From an uncultured Bacteroidota bacterium (GTDB taxonomy: Bacteria; Bacteroidota; Bacteroidia; Chitinophagales; Chitinophagaceae): a stretch of DNA of 64,000 bases. A program made the position numbers and the translations under genes. Shown in pieces: positions 35,640 through 45,198 of the stretch; within the stretch, counting starts at the first letter, position 1, and each line of letters opens with the position of its first letter. A model generated the notes under the pieces. It was not told the DNA's origin. It saw only the letters and a program-made list of their open reading frames with translations, and did not search any database. The stretch is taken from assembly GCA_903906365.1 (NCBI GenBank), contig CAIVKC010000043.1, positions 1 through 64,000 of the forward strand, given 5' to 3'.

Positions 35640-36749
35640 ATGAAAAAACGCTATTCCCTATTAACCGCTGTCAGTTTCCTGCTATGCATGACTGCATCCG
35701 CACAATTTACCAAGTATTCCAATGAGTTTCTCAATATCGGCGCCGGTGCCCGGGGCATGTCCATGGGCAATGCCCAGGTGGCATCCGTTACCGACGGTAC
35801 CGCCGGTTACTGGAATCCCGCAGCGCTGGTTTATGTCAAAGACAATCCGCAGCTTAACCTGATGCATGCAGAATATTTTGCCGGGATCGGCAAATACGAT
35901 TATGCCAGTTTGGTCCTGCCTTTAAAGGACAACCGCCGCGTGCTGGGTCTTTCCCTGCTCCGTTTTGCAGTGGATGATATCCCCAACACCGTCTTCCTGG
36001 TCCAGCCCGACGGGACCATCAATTTTTCAAACATCACCACCTTTTCCTCAGCCGATTATGCCTTCCTGGTATCGCTGGCCCAGCAGGTCAAAGCCGGTCC
36101 GGACAAAAATATCAGCCTGGGAGTGAATGCTAAGATCATCCACCGGACCGCCGGTAATTTTGCTTCTTCCTGGGGATTTGGCTTCGATGCGGCAGCCCTT
36201 TTTGCCGGCAGGAACTGGAAATTCGGCATCACTGCCAAAGACGTGACCACGACCTTCAACGCCTGGTCCTTTAGTATCGACCAGCCGATGCGGGAGGTGT
36301 TCTATGTGACCAACAACGATATTCCGGTGAAATCCACCGAGATCACGGCCCCCCAGCTGATTCTGGGCGGCGCCTATAATTTCAAGCTCTCCCGAAAAAT
36401 CAGCCTGATGGCGGAGGCAGACCTGGATATCACTTTTGACGGCAAAAGGGACGTAGTCTTCAGTTCCAATCCGGTATCGATCGATCCCAAGGTTGGCCTG
36501 GAACTCTCCTACAACAACGTATTTTTTGTCAGAGCGGGGGTCAATAATTTCCAGCAGGCATTGGACGACCGCGATACCACCAATCAGCGTAAAGTGTGGA
36601 TCTACCAGCCCAGTGTGGGGGCCGGTTTCCGGATAGGCGACGTGCAGATTGACTATGCCTTCACCAACCTGGCCAACCAGTCCAATCCCCTGTACACGCA
36701 TGTGTTTTCCCTGAAAGTTGACCTCAAGAAAAAAGAAAAAAAGAAATAG
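35640..36749 (+). CDS. PorV/PorQ-family outer membrane protein of type IX secretion
   Basis: A 369-residue protein with a Sec signal peptide (cleavage near TASAQ) and then the PorV/PorQ family start GAGARGMSMGNAQVA, SVTDGTAGYWNPA, followed by alternating beta-strand pattern to the end, as for a FadL-like 14-strand outer-membrane barrel. PorV shuttles T9SS cargo to the PorU sortase. The start at ATG 35640 places the signal peptide at the N-terminus; a longer form would precede it with a non-family tail. It lies 34 bp upstream of the PorU-like gene, which supports the call. PorV versus PorQ cannot be settled from sequence alone. Confidence 0.82.
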   Translation: MKKRYSLLTAVSFLLCMTASAQFTKYSNEFLNIGAGARGMSMGNAQVASVTDGTAGYWNPAALVYVKDNPQLNLMHAEYFAGIGKYDYASLVLPLKDNRRVLGLSLLRFAVDDIPNTVFLVQPDGTINFSNITTFSSADYAFLVSLAQQVKAGPDKNISLGVNAKIIHRTAGNFASSWGFGFDAAALFAGRNWKFGITAKDVTTTFNAWSFSIDQPMREVFYVTNNDIPVKSTEITAPQLILGGAYNFKLSRKISLMAEADLDITFDGKRDVVFSSNPVSIDPKVGLELSYNNVFFVRAGVNNFQQALDDRDTTNQRKVWIYQPSVGAGFRIGDVQIDYAFTNLANQSNPLYTHVFSLKVDLKKKEKKK

Positions 36750-36783
36750 TCCGCATACCCAATTGTTACAGAAACCCGACAAC

Positions 36784-39700
36784 ATGAAGAAGATATTTAC
36801 CTTATTGCTGGTGATGGCTACACTGGGTCTGCATGCGCAGACCTACAACAATGAATGGATTGATTTCAGCAAGACCTATTACAAATTCAAGATAGGGGCC
36901 ACCGGCTTATACCGCATCCCCCAAAGCGTGCTGGCCAATGCCGGCCTGGGAGCGGCGGCAGCCCAGAACTTTCAGCTTTTCCGCAACGGAAAGGAAATTC
37001 CCATTTATACATCTGCCCCGTCCGGTCCGCTGGGCGCCTCCGATTATATTGAATTCTACGGGGAACAAAATGACGGAAAGCCGGACGTCCCCCTGTATTT
37101 CAACCCGGCCTACCAGCATACCGACAAATACAGCCTGATCGGGGATACGGCCATGTATTTTTTAACGGTAAACCCCAGTGGCAATACTTTCCATTATGCA
37201 AACGCCACCAATGATACCACCGGAAATGTCCTGCCCAGTGAGCCTTATTTCATGTATAAACTTCACAATGCATTCCGCGCGGGGTTAAGTCCCAATCCGG
37301 GTTTTGCCAGCTATATCGGCGAATATGTTTATTCTTCCTCCTATGACATCGGAGAATTCTGGTCTACCGGTTATATTTATCCGGGAACGCCTTATTCTGA
37401 TGTACAGTATAACTTAAATCCCTATACGGGAACAGGCGCCCCTGATCCTGTTTTTCGTTTCGGAGCCACGGGATGTGCGCCCAATACAAGGACCAGCCAG
37501 TTCATCGTGAACGGCGTCATTGTCAAAGACACTACCATGGATGGTTTCAATGACCTGCTGAGCTCGGGAACAGCTCCCCTGGCGACCATTGCCTCGGGCG
37601 TGCTGACCACCCAGTTTGTAAACAATTCCAGCGTGACCACCGACAGGATGGTCGCATCCTTTTACGAAATGACCTACCCGCGTCTGTTCAATTTCGGCGG
37701 CAAGTCCAATTTCTATTTTGAACTGCCCGCCCGGGCCGGGGGGTATCTGCTCAATATCACCAACTTCAATGCAGGCGCAGCCGTGCCGGTGTTATACGAT
37801 ATCACAGGAGGACAGCGATACCAGGCCATTGTTGGCTCCGGGGTACTTACCTTTCTGCTTCCTTCCTCCACCTCCACCCACAAATTTATACTGGTCAGCG
37901 AGGATCCATCCAACATTACCCAGGTTGGCGGACTGACCACCAAAAACTTTGTCAATTTCACCAACGCAGCCAATCAGGGCAACTATATCATTATCAGTAA
38001 CCCCATCCTCTATACCGGGAGTTCTGGCAATAACCCGGTGGTTGACTACAAGAACTACCGGAGTTCAGCCGCCGGGGGCGGGTTCAATGCCACCGTGGTT
38101 GACATCAACGAGCTGGTCGACCAGTTCGCCTTTGGTATTAAGATGCATCCCTTGAGCATCAAAAACTTCCTTCGCTATGCCCGGAAGGTCTTCGCTTCAA
38201 AACCGCAGTATTGCTTTTTGATCGGTCACGGTCTTTCCTATGACCAGGCTGATATCTACCATAATTTCTACCTGTTGGACAACCTGCACCTGGTTCCTAC
38301 CTTCGGATACCCGGCCTCCGATAACAAACTCAGTTCTGAAGACGGGGTTCAGACCACCCCGCTGACTCCCATCGGCAGATTGTCGGTAGTCAATGGTACG
38401 GAGATCGAAGGATACCTGGCCAAGGTCATTGAATATGAGTCGCTGCAGAAAACCGCGGCCAATACCATCGACGGCAGGCTGTGGATGAAAAATGTCGTGC
38501 ATGTTACCGGAGCCTCCGACCCCTACCTGGGTTCTGTACTTTGCAACTATATGAACAGCTACCAGCAGATCATACAGGATACCCTCTTCGGGGCATCCGT
38601 GACCACCTTTTGCAACAGCAATGCGCAGGTCGGTGATATCACCAATGCCCAGCAGCTGGTCAACCTGTTTTCTTCCGGTCTGAGCATCCTGAACTATTTT
38701 GGACATTCCTCTGCTGCGACCCTGCAGGACAACCTGGATGACCCCTCCAATTACAACAACCCCGGCAAATACCCGGTTTTTTATGTCAACGGCTGTAATG
38801 CCGGGAACTTCTTTTTATATGACCCGGGACGTTTTGCCAACAGCAAGACCCTCTCGGAACTCTGGGTCCTTGCCAAAGAAAGGGGGTCGGTGGCCTTTAT
38901 CGCCAGCACCCATTTCGGGATTGTGAACTATCTGAATATCCTGCTCAACGGCCTCTACACTGATATCGGCATCAACGATTATGGTAAGTCCATCGGGATT
39001 ATCCAACAGGACGCCGTGCAGAACCTGGTCAATGTAGCCCCCGGAGATTACTATGCCCGCCTGCATGCCGAAGAAATGACGCTGCACGGGGACCCGGCCC
39101 TTAAACTCAACCAGGAAGCCCTGCCTGATTATGATGTGGAGGCTTCCCAGGTTTCGGTATCACCCACACCGGTTTCCATCACGGACGCCAGTTTTACCAT
39201 CAACGCCCGTTTCTCCAACCTGGGTAAGGTGGTTTCCGATTCCATCACCATCCTCGTGAAAAGGCAGTATCCGGATGGCACCAGCGTGGTCGTCCTGAAA
39301 AAACGCATTCCCGGTATTCGTTACCAGGACTCCGTGCAGGTAACCATTCCCATTGTTTCCACCCGTGACAAGGGGCAAAATACCATCACGGTCATCGTTA
39401 ATTCCGATAACAATGTGCCGGAGGTAACCACCGTAAACAATACCGTCAACCTGAGCGTATTTATTTATGATATAGGGGCCACACCCGTATATCCGTATGA
39501 TTATGCCATAGTTACCCGGCCAAACCAGAAATTATATGCTTCCACTGCCAATCCGCTGAGTCCGATGACCCAGTATGTGATGCAGATAGATACGACCACC
39601 CAGTTCAATTCACCCCTGATGGTTTCCAAATTTGTTACCTCTGTGGGTGGTGTGCTGGAATTTGATCCCGGCATTTCCTTCCAGGACAGTGTTGTATATT

Positions 39701-41874
39701 ACTGGAGAACCTCAGCCGTCCCGGCCCAGGGTGCCAGTTACCTCTGGGGCAGCGCTTCCTTTATATATATAGATTCACTCAGGAGCACCCAGGGATTCAA
39801 CCAGTCCCATTATTTCCAGCACCTGGAATCCACCTACGACTCGATGAGTCTGGGAGCCGACCGGAAATGGAAATTTGGCAGCCATTACAATAACCTCTAT
39901 CTGCGTAACGCAGTCTATCCCAATGGCGGTACCCAGGATGCGAACTTCTCCGTATCGGTGAATACCAACCTTATTATTTATGGCGCCTGTGTGGGACAGT
40001 CCCTTATATTCAACGTATTTGACCCGGTTACCTTCAAGCCATGGAAGAACGTGGATGCCAATGGTAATCCGCTCAGGCTCTACGGATCTGCCGCCGTGTG
40101 CGGGCTGGGTCCCAACGGCGTGGGTGGCAGACAGAATAATTTCGAATATTCCTATATGAGCGCCGCCAGCAGGAAGCTGATGATGGATTTCATGGACAGC
40201 ATTCCCGTGGGCTATTATGTTACCGTATGGAATGTGCCCTTCAATGTGCAATGGGGTAATACCTATGCCAAGGATTGGGAGGCTGATACCGCCCTGTACG
40301 GTTCCAATAATTCACTCTACCACCGGCTGCTTTCGGCAGGCTTCCTGCAGATAGATTCCTTCTATCAGCCAAGGGCCTTTTCTTTTGTCTATAAAAAGGA
40401 AGACCTGAGTTTCAAACCGGTTTACCAGGTCACCAATGGCATCTATGACAGGGTCGCCTTATCTGCGAACTGCCAGTCCGCCAATGACTATGGATTTTAC
40501 ACATCGCCCAAATTCGGACCCGCCAAAGCCTGGAAACAACTGCACTGGAGGGGGAGCAGCCTGGAAAACCCGTCCACTGACTCGGTAGGCGTTCAGATCA
40601 TCGGCCTGGATACGCTGGGTAATAGTACGGTATTGTATAACCTGGGAATCACCAGCCAGGATTTCGACATATCATCGATCAGCGCACAACAGTATCCTTA
40701 TTTGCAACTCAGACTGGTAGCCAGTGATTCGGTGCATCTCAACCCCTACCAGCTGCAATACTGGAGGCTCAATTACGATCCGGTTCCGGAGGGGGCGCTG
40801 GCACCCAATCTGTTCCTGAAAAGCCAGGATACCCTGGCCCCCGGTCAGACGCTGCAGTTTGGCATAGCCTTTAAGAATGTAAGCATTACTGCCTTTGACA
40901 GCATGCGCATCAATGTGTCCATCACAGACCATAACAATGTCACCCACCTGGTGCAATTGCCCAGGAAAAGACCCATTGTCAGTGGGGACACCCTTATGAT
41001 CACCTATCAGATCGATACCAAGAGTTATCCGGGCATGAACACCCTATTCCTGGATGTAAATCCCAACAACGCGCAGCCCGAGCAGTATCATTTCAATAAT
41101 TTTATCTACAAGAATTTCTATGTAAAAGTGGATAATACCAAGCCGCTGCTGGATGTGACCTTTGACGGGGTGCATATCCTGAACCAGGATATTGTATCGG
41201 CCAGGCCGCATATCACCATCAAACTCAAGGATGAATCCAAGTACGCACTGCTGACCGACACCTCACTGGTCAAAGTGCAGCTGCGCTACCCGGATGGATC
41301 GCTGCATCCATACAGTTTCAGCAGCGATACCTTGCGGTTTACACCGGCAACCAATACGGCAGACAATACGGCCACCGTGGATTTCTATCCTTCCTTTCTC
41401 CGGCAGTATAACCCGGAAGGGGATGTATATACCCTGGTGGTTTCCGGCAAGGATGCCAGCGGTAATCCGGCGGGAACAACCTCCTATCAGGTGAGTTTCA
41501 CCGTCATCACCAAGGCCATGATATCCAATATGCTGAATTATCCCAATCCGTTTACCACTTCCACGGCCTTTGTATTCACCATAACGGGAAGCCAGGTGCC
41601 GCAGAATATAAAAATCCAGATACTGACCATCACCGGAAAGATCATCAAAGAGATTACCGAGGATGAACTGGGTCCGCTGCATGTGGGCAGGAATATCACG
41701 GAATACAAATGGAATGGAACCGACCAGTATGGACAGCGGGTTGCCAACGGTGTGTACCTCTACCATGTCGTAACCAACCTCAACGGCAAATCCCTGGATA
41801 AATACACGGGTGCCGGGGATAATACCAACCAGTATTTTGTCAAAGGATATGGTAAAATGTACCTGATGCGCTAA
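36784..41874 (+). CDS. PorU-type sortase (C25 peptidase) of type IX secretion, long form
   Basis: A 1696-residue exported protein with a Sec signal peptide (cleaved near LHAQ) and a C25 (gingipain-type) peptidase domain in the middle. The catalytic pair is His641 in LNYFGHSSA and Cys671 in VNGCNAGNF, about 30 residues apart as in gingipains and PorU. The rest is beta-rich, with CARDB-like repeats (near 800-890) and a C-terminal FlgD-like Ig domain (NYPNPF, then YKWNGTDQYGQRVANGVYLY). It is much longer than Porphyromonas PorU (about 1160 residues), so a PorU2-type sortase is likely. It directly follows a PorV/PorQ-like gene; PorU and PorV work together in cleaving T9SS signals and attaching cargo. 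Confidence 0.82.
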   Translation: MKKIFTLLLVMATLGLHAQTYNNEWIDFSKTYYKFKIGATGLYRIPQSVLANAGLGAAAAQNFQLFRNGKEIPIYTSAPSGPLGASDYIEFYGEQNDGKPDVPLYFNPAYQHTDKYSLIGDTAMYFLTVNPSGNTFHYANATNDTTGNVLPSEPYFMYKLHNAFRAGLSPNPGFASYIGEYVYSSSYDIGEFWSTGYIYPGTPYSDVQYNLNPYTGTGAPDPVFRFGATGCAPNTRTSQFIVNGVIVKDTTMDGFNDLLSSGTAPLATIASGVLTTQFVNNSSVTTDRMVASFYEMTYPRLFNFGGKSNFYFELPARAGGYLLNITNFNAGAAVPVLYDITGGQRYQAIVGSGVLTFLLPSSTSTHKFILVSEDPSNITQVGGLTTKNFVNFTNAANQGNYIIISNPILYTGSSGNNPVVDYKNYRSSAAGGGFNATVVDINELVDQFAFGIKMHPLSIKNFLRYARKVFASKPQYCFLIGHGLSYDQADIYHNFYLLDNLHLVPTFGYPASDNKLSSEDGVQTTPLTPIGRLSVVNGTEIEGYLAKVIEYESLQKTAANTIDGRLWMKNVVHVTGASDPYLGSVLCNYMNSYQQIIQDTLFGASVTTFCNSNAQVGDITNAQQLVNLFSSGLSILNYFGHSSAATLQDNLDDPSNYNNPGKYPVFYVNGCNAGNFFLYDPGRFANSKTLSELWVLAKERGSVAFIASTHFGIVNYLNILLNGLYTDIGINDYGKSIGIIQQDAVQNLVNVAPGDYYARLHAEEMTLHGDPALKLNQEALPDYDVEASQVSVSPTPVSITDASFTINARFSNLGKVVSDSITILVKRQYPDGTSVVVLKKRIPGIRYQDSVQVTIPIVSTRDKGQNTITVIVNSDNNVPEVTTVNNTVNLSVFIYDIGATPVYPYDYAIVTRPNQKLYASTANPLSPMTQYVMQIDTTTQFNSPLMVSKFVTSVGGVLEFDPGISFQDSVVYYWRTSAVPAQGASYLWGSASFIYIDSLRSTQGFNQSHYFQHLESTYDSMSLGADRKWKFGSHYNNLYLRNAVYPNGGTQDANFSVSVNTNLIIYGACVGQSLIFNVFDPVTFKPWKNVDANGNPLRLYGSAAVCGLGPNGVGGRQNNFEYSYMSAASRKLMMDFMDSIPVGYYVTVWNVPFNVQWGNTYAKDWEADTALYGSNNSLYHRLLSAGFLQIDSFYQPRAFSFVYKKEDLSFKPVYQVTNGIYDRVALSANCQSANDYGFYTSPKFGPAKAWKQLHWRGSSLENPSTDSVGVQIIGLDTLGNSTVLYNLGITSQDFDISSISAQQYPYLQLRLVASDSVHLNPYQLQYWRLNYDPVPEGALAPNLFLKSQDTLAPGQTLQFGIAFKNVSITAFDSMRINVSITDHNNVTHLVQLPRKRPIVSGDTLMITYQIDTKSYPGMNTLFLDVNPNNAQPEQYHFNNFIYKNFYVKVDNTKPLLDVTFDGVHILNQDIVSARPHITIKLKDESKYALLTDTSLVKVQLRYPDGSLHPYSFSSDTLRFTPATNTADNTATVDFYPSFLRQYNPEGDVYTLVVSGKDASGNPAGTTSYQVSFTVITKAMISNMLNYPNPFTTSTAFVFTITGSQVPQNIKIQILTITGKIIKEITEDELGPLHVGRNITEYKWNGTDQYGQRVANGVYLYHVVTNLNGKSLDKYTGAGDNTNQYFVKGYGKMYLMR

Positions 41875-41923
41875 GGGAGGTGGAGGCTAGGCTTTTTGTT
41901 GTTAATTTTGCCAAAACCTGCAT

Positions 41924-43084
41924 GTGGGCAAAGACAACAAAAGCCGTCAAGTATCCGGAAACATTGGAAAGAAACTCCTGTACCTGGGATACCTGATTAT
42001 AATTACTTTTCTGGGGTTGGAAATCGCACTGCGGATTTTCAACCCCTTTCATTTGCGCCTCCGGGGAGACCATATCCTGCTGCCGGTCGGCCAGACCACT
42101 ACCATCGTCAACCGCATCAACCCCAAACTGGATAGCCTGATCACCAACACCCGCAATGCGCTGGGTTTGCGCGGACCCGAATTACCGACCGGTGCGGACC
42201 GCTACCTGACCATCATAACCGTGGGGGGATCTACCACCGAATGCAGATTCCTCAGCGATGACAGGACCTGGCCCTTCCTTACCGGGAAAATGCTGGAAAA
42301 GAACTTTCATCCACTCTGGCTCAACAATGCCGGGCTGGACGGACATTCTACCTTTGGCCACCAGGTGCTCCTCAATGACTACCTGCTGAAACTCCGGCCC
42401 CGTGTGATCACCTTCCTGGTGGGTATCAACGATGTGGAAAATGACCAGCCTACCTTTCACGACAAGCTCTCTACCCGGGGTGCCTACTCGGATTTCAGGC
42501 ATTTCATATTCGAAAATTCCGAAGTACTGAATCTGTTGTTGAACCTTTCCCGGGGCTGGAAGGCGCAGCGGCTCAATAATACCACCCAGAAAATGATGGT
42601 GATGGACAGCCTGCAGCAGCTGCGGTTATCCCCCGGCGATGTTGATAAGAGGATCCGGTCCCAGCAGGCCTTCCTGCCCAACTACCGCCGGCGGATAGAT
42701 CAGCTTATCGACTCTTGCACCAGACATGGCATTCTGCCTGTTTTAATCACCCAGCCCAACCTGTTCGGGGTGGGCAGGGACAGCGCGACGGGTACCAATC
42801 TGGAGCTGTTTCCCCTGGAAAAGGACCTGAACGGAGGGCTGCTCTGGCAGATGCTTGAGATCTACAATGGGGTCACCCGCCAGGAGGCACGGAGCAGGTC
42901 GGTTCCCCTGATAGACCTGGCCCGACTGATGCCCAAGAACAGCCTTTATTTTTATGATGGATCACATTTTACCAATGCGGGGGCAGAAAAAGTAGCCTCC
43001 ATCGTCAGCCGGGAGCTGGAGCCGGTACTCGCCGCGCGGTTTCCTGGTTTTCTGATTGCCACGGGCCCGGCTGTGCAGCCCTGA
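41924..43084 (+). CDS. Membrane-anchored SGNH/GDSL hydrolase, paralogue of 47061-48209
   Basis: A 386-residue esterase-type protein with one N-terminal membrane anchor (about 18-36) and the SGNH fold facing the periplasm. The catalytic blocks are VGGSTTEC with Ser103, VGINDVEND, and YDGSHFT with Asp345 and His348. The start is GTG; an overlapping ATG is out of frame. It is a close relative of the SGNH gene at 47061 (shared LRxxNPF after the anchor, RGPE, GGSTTEC, NNAGxxGHSTxGH). The two flank hscA. Such anchored SGNH proteins often add or remove acyl groups on glycans. Confidence 0.82.
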   Translation: MGKDNKSRQVSGNIGKKLLYLGYLIIITFLGLEIALRIFNPFHLRLRGDHILLPVGQTTTIVNRINPKLDSLITNTRNALGLRGPELPTGADRYLTIITVGGSTTECRFLSDDRTWPFLTGKMLEKNFHPLWLNNAGLDGHSTFGHQVLLNDYLLKLRPRVITFLVGINDVENDQPTFHDKLSTRGAYSDFRHFIFENSEVLNLLLNLSRGWKAQRLNNTTQKMMVMDSLQQLRLSPGDVDKRIRSQQAFLPNYRRRIDQLIDSCTRHGILPVLITQPNLFGVGRDSATGTNLELFPLEKDLNGGLLWQMLEIYNGVTRQEARSRSVPLIDLARLMPKNSLYFYDGSHFTNAGAEKVASIVSRELEPVLAARFPGFLIATGPAVQP

Positions 43085-43231
43085 ACTCCCCTGACCGGTT
43101 CCTCCCGGGGAGTGGCCCCCGGCCGGAGCCATCACTGCCCGTTGACAGGAATGAATTAACTTGCGGCCCTAAAGCCCCTCCCCGGGTGGGAAGACCAACG
43201 GGATCCTGAAGATTTAATTGATACAGTAAAC

Positions 43232-45088
43232 ATGGCAAAAATCGGCATCAACATAGCAACCGGAAGCCTGCAGCAGCAGGAAATGATCGTAGGCATTGAC
43301 CTGGGCACCACCAACAGCCTGGTAGCCATCATCCACCCCGAAAGCCGCCAGGCGGTGGCCCTGCGTGAACACCAGTCAAGTTCCCTGGTACCTTCCATTG
43401 TCCATTTTGGACCCGGAAATGAAGCAACGGTGGGGGAAGAAGCCAAGAAATTCCTGGTTACGGAGCCCCAGCAGACCATTTTCTCGGTAAAAAGGCTGAT
43501 GGGAAAATCCTATAACGACCTTCGCAACAGCCAATCCTTTTTCACTTATAAGATTATTGATGATGAGTCCGACAGACTGGTTAAAGTCCAGGTGGGGGAT
43601 CGTTTCTATTCTCCCATTGAACTGTCCTCGCTGATTCTGTCTGAACTCAAACACCGCGCAGAACATATCCTTAAAACACCCGTCACCAAGGCTGTAATTA
43701 CGGTCCCGGCCTACTTCAATGACGCCCAGCGGCAGGCAACCCGCGATGCGGGTAAACTGGCCGGTCTGGATGTGCTGCGTATTATCAATGAACCTACGGC
43801 GGCCAGCCTGGCCTATGGCCTGGGTTTGAAAAAGGACGAACAAAAGACCATTGCCGTATATGACCTGGGCGGCGGCACTTTTGATATTTCCATTTTGCGG
43901 ATCGTAAACGGGATTTTTGAGGTCCTCTCCACCAACGGGGATACCTACCTGGGCGGGGATGATATCGACCAGGCCATCGTTTCCACATGGCTGCAGGAGC
44001 TGCAGCTGCCGGCTGCCTTTGTGCAGCAAAACAAAGCCCTGGCCCAGGAGTTTCGAATCCGGGCCGAAGAGGCAAAAGTATGGCTGAGCAGTTCCCTGCA
44101 ATATGCAGGCAGGGTGGGTGACTATGCGGTCAGTCTGGGCAGGGACGATTTTGACCGGCTTATTGCGCCCCTGGTGGAAAGAACCCTCACCTGTTGCCGC
44201 AATGCCCTTAAAGACGCATCCATGGCAGCCTCCCAGGTGGAAGAAGTGGTCATGGTCGGGGGATCCACCCGGATCCCGCTTATCAAAGAAAGGGTAGGGG
44301 CCTTTTTTGGCAAAAAAGTACATGATGAACTCAACCCGGATGAAGTGGTAGCCCTGGGGGCCGCTATCCAGGCCGATATACTGGCAGGCAACAACAAGGA
44401 TTTTTTGCTGCTCGACATTACGCCCCTTTCCCTGGGCATTGAAACGATGGGCGGACTCATGGACGTGCTTATCGCCCGCAATTCCAAGATCCCGGCAAAA
44501 GTCAGCCGTCAGTATACGACCCAAAAAGACGGCCAGTCAGGCATGCGCATCTCGGTGTATCAGGGTGAACGTGATCTGGTTCGTGACAACCGCAAACTCG
44601 CCGAGTTCAACCTGACGGGCATACCCGGAATGCCGGCCGGTATACCCAAGGTGGAACTTTCTTTCCTGATCAACGCAGACGGCATCCTGGTGGTCAAAGC
44701 CGTTGAACTGAGAAGCGGCGTAGCGCAGAGCATCGAAGTAAAGCCCCAATACGGACTGACCGATGAAGAGGTTGAGAAAATGCTGCTGGATTCCATCACC
44801 CATGCCAGCGAAGACATCCGGCTAAGGGCCCTGGTGGAAGCCAAAACGGAAGCCGGGCAGATCCTGGACACCACCGACCGGTTCATCACCCGCAACGCGG
44901 CCCATTTAAGCCAGGAAGAAACCGATGCTACACACCGGGCCATGCAGGAGCTGCGGGCAGTGCTGGACTCCAATGACAAAGACCTGATACATCAAAGAAT
45001 CGAACAACTCAACGAAATTTCAAAACCATATGCCGAGCGTCTCATGGATGAAGCGGTGGCAAAAAAATTAAAAGGGGGAAAGGTCTGA
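43232..45088 (+). CDS. hscA: Hsp70-type chaperone HscA (Fe-S cluster assembly)
   Basis: A 618-residue Hsp70 of the HscA type, the chaperone that helps transfer Fe-S clusters from IscU. The start [24 protein letters not shown] is diagnostic of HscA versus DnaK. The ATPase domain has [14 protein letters not shown] and [11 protein letters not shown], and the substrate-binding domain begins around 390 with [16 protein letters not shown]. It ends KKLKGGKV without the DnaK-type lid tail. iscS, iscU, hscB and fdx are not adjacent here; instead SGNH genes lie on both sides. Confidence 0.9.
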   Translation: MAKIGINIATGSLQQQEMIVGIDLGTTNSLVAIIHPESRQAVALREHQSSSLVPSIVHFGPGNEATVGEEAKKFLVTEPQQTIFSVKRLMGKSYNDLRNSQSFFTYKIIDDESDRLVKVQVGDRFYSPIELSSLILSELKHRAEHILKTPVTKAVITVPAYFNDAQRQATRDAGKLAGLDVLRIINEPTAASLAYGLGLKKDEQKTIAVYDLGGGTFDISILRIVNGIFEVLSTNGDTYLGGDDIDQAIVSTWLQELQLPAAFVQQNKALAQEFRIRAEEAKVWLSSSLQYAGRVGDYAVSLGRDDFDRLIAPLVERTLTCCRNALKDASMAASQVEEVVMVGGSTRIPLIKERVGAFFGKKVHDELNPDEVVALGAAIQADILAGNNKDFLLLDITPLSLGIETMGGLMDVLIARNSKIPAKVSRQYTTQKDGQSGMRISVYQGERDLVRDNRKLAEFNLTGIPGMPAGIPKVELSFLINADGILVVKAVELRSGVAQSIEVKPQYGLTDEEVEKMLLDSITHASEDIRLRALVEAKTEAGQILDTTDRFITRNAAHLSQEETDATHRAMQELRAVLDSNDKDLIHQRIEQLNEISKPYAERLMDEAVAKKLKGGKV

Positions 45089-45198
45089 GCCCCGGGGGGC
45101 TCATCAGGATTCCAACCCCGGTCATCCTGCCACCCTCCACGGCCGGAAAGAAAACCCGCATCTTTGCGCTGCCGTACAAATGAATTAATTTCGACGCT

